From positions 1 through 9,184 of the forward strand of contig CANLCA010000081.1 in the NCBI GenBank assembly GCA_947487925.1: a DNA stretch of 9,184 nt. The letters are read 5' to 3'. Below, one piece after another: positions 4,806 through 9,184 of this stretch. The notes beneath the pieces are model-generated. The model searched no databases, was not told the DNA's origin, and saw only the letters and a list, made by a program, of their open reading frames with translations. Made by a program: the position numbers and the translations under genes. This stretch comes from Verrucomicrobiales bacterium. GTDB taxonomy: Bacteria > Verrucomicrobiota > Verrucomicrobiia > Limisphaerales > F1-80-MAGS106. Each line of letters starts with the position of its first letter. Position 1 is the first letter of the stretch.

Positions 4806-5876
4806 TCAAAGAGTCTTCGCGGAGTTGTTTCGGGCACCCGTGACACCCAACTCAGCAAATGCCCATCGAGGTCTCGGCGTCAAATCTTCCCCAGATATAA
4901 CGGCGTCCTCGATCAGGTGTTTCTCGGCGAGCACGCCGATCATCCCGGCGTTATCGCCGCACAGGCTCTTGTCGGCGAACCGGAGCAAATATCCACGCTC
5001 GGTACAGCCCTGCTGCAAAACCGTCCGCAAGCCGCTGTTGGCCGCCACCCCCCCCGACACTGTCAAACAACTGACTCCCATCGCGCGGCATGCCGCAAAC
5101 GCTTTGAATGCCAAAACCTCGACAATGGCCGCTTGTGCCGAGGCGCATAAATCCCGAAGCCTAGATTTCTCCTGACTGATTTCGGGATGATCCCGCAGAT
5201 GATAACGCACGGCGGTCTTCAGTCCACTGAAGCTGAAATCGAAGTCTCCGCTTCGCAACATGGGCCTTGGAAACGGGATGGCTTTCGGATTGCCGCCCGA
5301 TGCGAGTTTATCCAAGTAGACACCTCCCGGATAAGGCAGTCCCATCAATTTTGCAATTTTATCGAAACACTCCCCGGCCGCATCGTCCACGGTCATCCCG
5401 AGGACTCGGTGGCGCGAGACCGCCTCGACAAAGACGAGCAACGTGTGACCGCCGCTGACGATCAACGCGACATGCGGGCGCACCCGTAACCATCGGGCGG
5501 TCAAGGGATCTCCATCGATCCAGGGTGAATACAGATGAGCCTCGTGATGATGGACCGGCAAGAAGGGAAGCTCGAGAGCAAACGCAAGACCCTGAGCCGC
5601 CTGAGCGCCAGACATTAAAGCGTTGGGCAATCCTGGCCCCAAAGTCGCCGCGATCCCCTTCAGTTCCTCCAAGCCCAGCCCCGAAAGACGCATCGCCTCG
5701 CGCGCAACTGGCAGAAGATTTCTCAAATGCTCGCGCGCCGCCAACTCCGGAACGACGCCGCCGTATTCTGCGTGCAAAGCCATCTGGGACATGACCACGT
5801 TGGACAAAATAACCCCGTCGCGCACCACCGAGGCGCTGGTCTCGTCGCAAGAAGTCTCAAAAGCAAGCACAGCCAT
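4806..5876 (-). CDS. tsaD: tRNA N6-adenosine threonylcarbamoyltransferase TsaD
   Basis: TsaD (Kae1/YgjD family) transfers threonylcarbamoyl from threonylcarbamoyl-AMP to A37 of ANN-decoding tRNAs, working in the cytoplasm with TsaB and TsaE. The 356-residue length is normal. Visible motifs are the N-terminal 'LAFETSCDETSASVV' (residues 4-18), the metal-binding 'HHHEAH' (109-114, His110 and His114 as expected ligands), 'VSGGHTLL' (140-147), 'FSFSGLKTAV' (214-223), 'VSGGVAANS' (273-281) and 'CGDNAGMIG' (306-314, Asp308 the third ligand). Several motifs deviate from the usual wording: GPGLPNALMSG replaces GPGLxGSLLVG, EAH replaces EGH, and CGDNAGMIG replaces CTDNAAMIA. All metal ligands are kept, so an active enzyme is expected. 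It follows the DUF4159 gene by 15 nt on the same strand, with AGAAGG about 10 nt before the ATG. Confidence 0.95.
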   Translation of the reverse strand: MAVLAFETSCDETSASVVRDGVILSNVVMSQMALHAEYGGVVPELAAREHLRNLLPVAREAMRLSGLGLEELKGIAATLGPGLPNALMSGAQAAQGLAFALELPFLPVHHHEAHLYSPWIDGDPLTARWLRVRPHVALIVSGGHTLLVFVEAVSRHRVLGMTVDDAAGECFDKIAKLMGLPYPGGVYLDKLASGGNPKAIPFPRPMLRSGDFDFSFSGLKTAVRYHLRDHPEISQEKSRLRDLCASAQAAIVEVLAFKAFAACRAMGVSCLTVSGGVAANSGLRTVLQQGCTERGYLLRFADKSLCGDNAGMIGVLAEKHLIEDAVISGEDLTPRPRWAFAELGVTGARNNSAKTL

Positions 5877-5891
5877 TCTGTTCGTGCCTTC

Positions 5892-6812
5892 TCAGTGTGT
5901 CATGAGGTAGAAGATCATGTTGAACCCGAGCGGATAATTCTTCTTTTCAGAAAACTCGCTGAAAAACCAAGGATCTGACCCCTCTTCCTCCCACCCGTCC
6001 CCGTTGTCGGTATTGTGGCACAGGAACACCATGATGCGATCCTGGCCATCGAGAATCGCTTTGAAATGGATCTCCCGTGTGTTTCCCCCAAGGTGGCCAT
6101 CCTCCCATGTGATCCCGGTGTTCTTGTTGGCGACGGCCGCTCGAAGGTTTGATGTCTGAAGGGAAAGAGTGTCCGGGATGTCGAAAAGGAAATGGAAAAT
6201 CTGATGGCTGCGGGGGATATCCACGATTTCGCGCTCCGGGAAGATTCTTTTCATCACCCGCGAAACCCCATCCCATTCCCTTTGCCCCCAGAAATCATCC
6301 ACCATCATCGCGCCGCCGTTCAAAAGGTATCTTCGCAAGATGGCGACCTCGTCATCGGTGACCTCAATGTTACCGGCGCCACTCATGAACACCCAAGGGT
6401 AGTGGAACAATTCGGGGTCAGTGATCTCGATGACCTTGGGTTCGGGATGCGCGCGCAACGAGGAGAGTTGCTGCAAGCGATAGGAGAGGTTGAGATCCGC
6501 GTCCGGATAATCGGTGAACCAAGCGAAACTGGAGCGTTCTGGTCGATTGGATTTGTATTTAAGCCGCGCGAAGGTGAAGACATCATTCTCGAACCTTTCC
6601 TGCAACGGCCACATCGGGACACCACCGCGGTCGATGGGACCCATGGGGACGGCCTGCCGTCGCCCTCCCCAAAACTGGGCGATAGCAATACTCATCAAGC
6701 CTGCCAAGCAAACAAGAATCAGGCTCTTCAAGCGTTGGGATCCACTGCGGTTAAAAGGCTTCAAAACAACCGACTTGTATACTCCGCCATTGATTAGTCG
6801 AGTCTCAATCAT
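5892..6812 (-). CDS. DUF4159 domain protein, membrane-anchored
   Basis: This 306-residue protein has a basic N-terminus and one hydrophobic helix at about 29-49 (LKSLILVCLAGLMSIAIAQF), then a DUF4159 domain to the end. It is probably anchored in the inner membrane with the domain outside. Family landmarks are 'FTFARLKY' (79-86), 'YPWVFMSGAG' (138-147), 'LRRYLLNGGAMMVDDFWG' (159-176), 'SHQIFHF' (202-208), 'CHNTDNGDGWEEEG' (265-278) and the terminal 'YPLGFNMIFYLMTH'. The fold is glutamine-amidotransferase-like by family expectation, but no biochemical role is established to my knowledge. The start at 6812 is well supported by GAGGAG 5 nt upstream of the ATG. It leads a minus-strand pair with tsaD and lies divergently from the DUF3500 gene, 61 bp away. 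TsaD may simply be a passenger in this operon. Confidence 0.85.
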   Translation of the reverse strand: MIETRLINGGVYKSVVLKPFNRSGSQRLKSLILVCLAGLMSIAIAQFWGGRRQAVPMGPIDRGGVPMWPLQERFENDVFTFARLKYKSNRPERSSFAWFTDYPDADLNLSYRLQQLSSLRAHPEPKVIEITDPELFHYPWVFMSGAGNIEVTDDEVAILRRYLLNGGAMMVDDFWGQREWDGVSRVMKRIFPEREIVDIPRSHQIFHFLFDIPDTLSLQTSNLRAAVANKNTGITWEDGHLGGNTREIHFKAILDGQDRIMVFLCHNTDNGDGWEEEGSDPWFFSEFSEKKNYPLGFNMIFYLMTH

Positions 6813-6873
6813 GGGGACTCCTCTCCACTGTTTTTCGGTTGCGTTTCATCGTGGATAGCGAGAGCTTTTCAGG
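6813..6873. promoter_or_regulatory. Divergent intergenic region between the DUF4159 and DUF3500 genes
   Basis: This 61-bp gap must carry the 5' signals of both divergent transcription units. On the minus strand, GGAGAGGAG just before the DUF4159 ATG is a strong Shine-Dalgarno. On the plus strand only GCGAGAG (about 6856-6862) precedes the DUF3500 ATG at a usable distance. I could not identify convincing -35/-10 pairs. The short distance makes a shared control site for both units plausible. Confidence 0.5.
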
Positions 6874-7926
6874 ATGCCACATTTTCAACGCTCCGCGGTT
6901 GCCGTCCTGGCCGCGCTTTTACTTAATCAACCCCCCATGGTCGCGGCCGCTCCCCATAAGGAGACCTTGGTCGCCATCCAAGACATGCGAGAAAGCGCGG
7001 ATCGCTTCCTCGCGGCCTTGGATGCGGGGCAGAAATCCAAGGCGATCTTCCCGTTCAAGGACGATGAGCGCCTCAATTGGCATTTCATCCCACGCGAACG
7101 AAAGGGTCTCCCATTCAGAGATATGGTGCCCGCCCAGCGCCCGCTTGGAATGGCTCTTGTTAACTCGGCGCTGAGCCACCGCGGGCAGATGAAAGCCGCC
7201 GCCATCATGAGCCTTGAGCAGATCCTGTTGGAACTGGAACAGGGCAAAGGCCCAAAACGCGATCCTGAGATGTATTTCCTGACTATTTTCGGCACCCCAT
7301 CCGCAAATCAAACCTGGGGTTGGAGGATCGAAGGCCACCACCTTGCGATGAATTTCACGATCGCCCGTGGCACCGAAATTTCAGCCACCCCCTCGTTCCT
7401 CGGATCCAATCCGGCGATGATCAAAGAGGGCCCAAGGGCCGGGCTGCGCACCCTGGCCGCCGAGGAGGATCTGGGCCGGCAGTTGGTGAAATCTCTCAAC
7501 CCCGCGCAGTCGAAGGTAACGATTTTCACCAATACCGCTCCCAAAGACATCTTCACTGCGGCGGACCGCAAAGCCAAGCAACTCGAACCCCACGGCATCC
7601 TCGCTTCCGCTCTCAATGAATCACAACTCGGAACCCTCAAAGCCCTGGTTCGCGAGTATGTGGGGCGTGTGCGGCCTGAATTGGCGGCGGTTTCCATGCA
7701 AAAGATCGAAAAAGCGGGGTGGAAACATGTTCGATTTGCTTGGGCCGGGGGCATGGATCCCGGGCAGGGCCACTACTACAGGGTTCAAGGCCCCACTTTC
7801 CTTCTGGAGTACGACAACGTGCAGAATAACAACAACCACGTTCATGCTGTCTGGCGGGATTTCGACGGTGATTTTGGCGAGGACATTCTGGCCCAACACC
7901 ATTCAGAAACATCCCATGCCAAGTGA
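6874..7926 (+). CDS. Secreted DUF3500 protein
   Basis: A 350-residue protein with an N-terminal signal peptide: basic start, hydrophobic core 'AVAVLAALLL' and an AAA-type cleavage region near residue 26. The rest matches DUF3500, an uncharacterised family of exported proteins. Typical landmarks are 'WHFIPRERKGLPF' (69-81), 'YFLTIFGTP' (134-142), 'WGWRIEGHHLAMNFT' (148-162), 'SFLGSNPA' (174-181) and 'EYDNVQNNNNHVHAVWRDFD' (312-331), followed by 'GDFGEDILAQHH' (332-343). The density of conserved His, Asp, Asn and Trp in these blocks, including H155/H156, H322, H324 and the closing H342/H343, suggests metal or ligand binding, but this is inference. The stop overlaps the methyltransferase start by 11 nt, pointing to co-transcription. 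A function cannot be assigned from sequence alone. Confidence 0.88.
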   Translation: MPHFQRSAVAVLAALLLNQPPMVAAAPHKETLVAIQDMRESADRFLAALDAGQKSKAIFPFKDDERLNWHFIPRERKGLPFRDMVPAQRPLGMALVNSALSHRGQMKAAAIMSLEQILLELEQGKGPKRDPEMYFLTIFGTPSANQTWGWRIEGHHLAMNFTIARGTEISATPSFLGSNPAMIKEGPRAGLRTLAAEEDLGRQLVKSLNPAQSKVTIFTNTAPKDIFTAADRKAKQLEPHGILASALNESQLGTLKALVREYVGRVRPELAAVSMQKIEKAGWKHVRFAWAGGMDPGQGHYYRVQGPTFLLEYDNVQNNNNHVHAVWRDFDGDFGEDILAQHHSETSHAK

Positions 7927-9184
7927 ACCAGGGGTCTCACACCTTGGTCCAGAATCGACTGTTGCCGATTCCGCTTCCAACTCAGACGCCGACTCCAATT
8001 TAGATCATGCGTCGGAGCTCAGCGGGGATGCCGATTCCCTTCGCCGCCCCATTCCTGAGCCAGGGGAAACACCGTCCACGCCAGTTGACCAGGACCAGCC
8101 TGTCTCCGTCGGATCACAAGTCCCGTTGATTATCCACGACGTCGCGTTTGGCGGTGAGGGCGTTGGCCGGTGCGCAGAGTTCGTGATCTTCGTCCCCTTT
8201 GTCCTGCGAGGCGAGGAAGTCTTGGTCGAGGTGACGGAGGTCAAAAAAAGGTTTGCACGCGCCCGTCTGATAGAGGTCCTGAAACCCTCCCCGGACCGCG
8301 TGAAACCGGAGTGCCGGTATTTTGGTCAGTGCGGCGGATGCCAGTACCAGCACATGGCGTATGAACGTCAGCTTGAGGTAAAACACCAACAAGTAGCCTC
8401 CTTGATCGAACGCATCGGGGGCTTCGTCCCCGACCTAGTCACACAGGTGATCCCTTGTCCGACGCCCTACGGTTACCGCAACCGGATCATGATCCGGACT
8501 CAGTGGGACAAGACCGAGCAGCGCCTAAAGGTTGGGTTCCTGATGAACGAAAGCCGGCTGGTGGTGGATCTGGACCATTGTGCCATCGCTGATCCAGACA
8601 TTAACCGGCGCATCCCGGCGGTTCGGGCAAATCCTCCCCCTCGCGGCGGGATCAAAGTGGTCCTGAGAGTACCGCCGGAAGGCTGGGTTTTGCCAAACGA
8701 TTCCTTTTTCCAAAACAACTTTCACCTGCTGCCGAAGCTGGTCGAGACTGTCGCGGAGGCTTTGAGAACCAGCGCCACGAAATTTCTGGTCGACGCCTAT
8801 TGCGGAGTGGGGTTCTTTTCCCTCGAATTGTCGGCGCTGGTCGAACGATTTGTCGGTGTGGAGCTGGATTTGCCGGCCATTCGGGCCGCGAGAGCCAACG
8901 CGTTGAAACGCCAAATCCACAACGGCGAATTCGTCGCTGGCCGAACGGAAGACCTGCTGCCCAGCCTGTTCGCCCAACTCGACCCGACCCAGTCGTCCAT
9001 CATTCTTGACCCTCCAAGGACAGGCTGCGTGCCGGAGGTTCTGAACGCCATCGCGTCGCACAAGATCAGCCAGATCATCTACGTGTCGTGCCACCCTGCA
9101 ACATTAGCCCGGGATCTGCGCACGCTCTGTGACTCTGGCGGCTACCGTCTTCACCGCGTGACACCGCTCGACATGTTCCCTCAA
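7916..9184 (+). CDS. rlmD: RlmD/TrmA-family 23S rRNA or tRNA (uracil-5-)-methyltransferase, 3' end missing
   Basis: The frame is open from ATG 7916 to the window edge (423 residues seen, probably a few tens missing). The family makes 5-methyluridine in RNA with S-adenosylmethionine. Residues 1-66 are an acidic, low-complexity leader. A TRAM RNA-binding domain follows (about 67-130, 'DVAFGGEGVGR'). The iron-sulfur ligands are C133, C139, C142 ('CRYFGQCGGC') and C222 ('DHCAI'). The methyltransferase domain has 'FFQNN' (264-268), 'VDAYCGVGFFSL' (292-303), 'GVELD' (314-318), 'ILDPPRTGC' (363-371) and the catalytic 'VSCHPATLARD' with nucleophile Cys392. The region between C222 and FFQNN is about 40 residues, much shorter than in E. 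coli RlmD. Cluster-bearing members with a TRAM domain are usually RlmD-like, but the exact target uridine cannot be read from sequence. It overlaps the DUF3500 gene by 11 nt. Confidence 0.88.
   Translation, partial: MPSEPGVSHLGPESTVADSASNSDADSNLDHASELSGDADSLRRPIPEPGETPSTPVDQDQPVSVGSQVPLIIHDVAFGGEGVGRCAEFVIFVPFVLRGEEVLVEVTEVKKRFARARLIEVLKPSPDRVKPECRYFGQCGGCQYQHMAYERQLEVKHQQVASLIERIGGFVPDLVTQVIPCPTPYGYRNRIMIRTQWDKTEQRLKVGFLMNESRLVVDLDHCAIADPDINRRIPAVRANPPPRGGIKVVLRVPPEGWVLPNDSFFQNNFHLLPKLVETVAEALRTSATKFLVDAYCGVGFFSLELSALVERFVGVELDLPAIRAARANALKRQIHNGEFVAGRTEDLLPSLFAQLDPTQSSIILDPPRTGCVPEVLNAIASHKISQIIYVSCHPATLARDLRTLCDSGGYRLHRVTPLDMFPQ

Overview
The window looks like a chromosomal segment of a GC-rich, free-living bacterium. 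The closest fit I can infer is Verrucomicrobiota or a related PVC group: a DUF3500 protein sits divergently beside a DUF4159 protein, intergenic DNA is repeat-rich, and Shine-Dalgarno sequences are often weak. No rRNA, tRNA, CRISPR array or transposase is visible, so the taxonomic guess rests on gene families and style only.

Layout. Bases 1-1482 form a toxin-antitoxin zone. The tail of a probable antitoxin overlaps a RelE/ParE-type toxin (29-289). A gene-free stretch follows, and inside it (about 532-655) is a decayed copy of part of the sensor domain of the kinase encoded 1.3 kb downstream. Next comes a complete VapBC-type pair, with an AbrB-fold antitoxin (764-1042) coupled by ATGA to a PIN toxin (1039-1482). 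Bases 1483-1669 hold nested inverted repeats.

Bases 1670-4355 encode a NarL-type two-component system: a membrane CHASE-like sensor histidine kinase (HisKA_3/HATPase) and a REC-LuxR response regulator. Both genes look damaged. The kinase is split by an apparent 1-nt deletion in a C run near 2103-2106. The regulator has ACG where its start codon should be, and a roughly 70-residue tail past the DNA-binding domain that suggests loss of the original stop. An intrinsic terminator follows at 4416-4438. Promoter-like hexamers at 4326-4353 make a short RNA just upstream of it conceivable. The region up to 4805 has no gene I can support.

Bases 4806-9184 are healthy core-type genes in two divergent units. 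On the minus strand, a DUF4159 membrane-anchored protein (5892-6812) lies 15 nt upstream of tsaD (4806-5876), the tRNA t6A37 enzyme. On the plus strand, a secreted DUF3500 protein (6874-7926) overlaps by 11 nt an RlmD/TrmA-family RNA m5U methyltransferase (7916 to the window edge). Each unit therefore pairs an uncharacterised exported or membrane protein with an RNA-modification enzyme.

I found no clearly new multi-gene system. The strongest unusual signals are the correlated decay of the two-component system together with a partial duplicate of its sensor across the vapBC locus, and a predicted leaderless vapB transcript.
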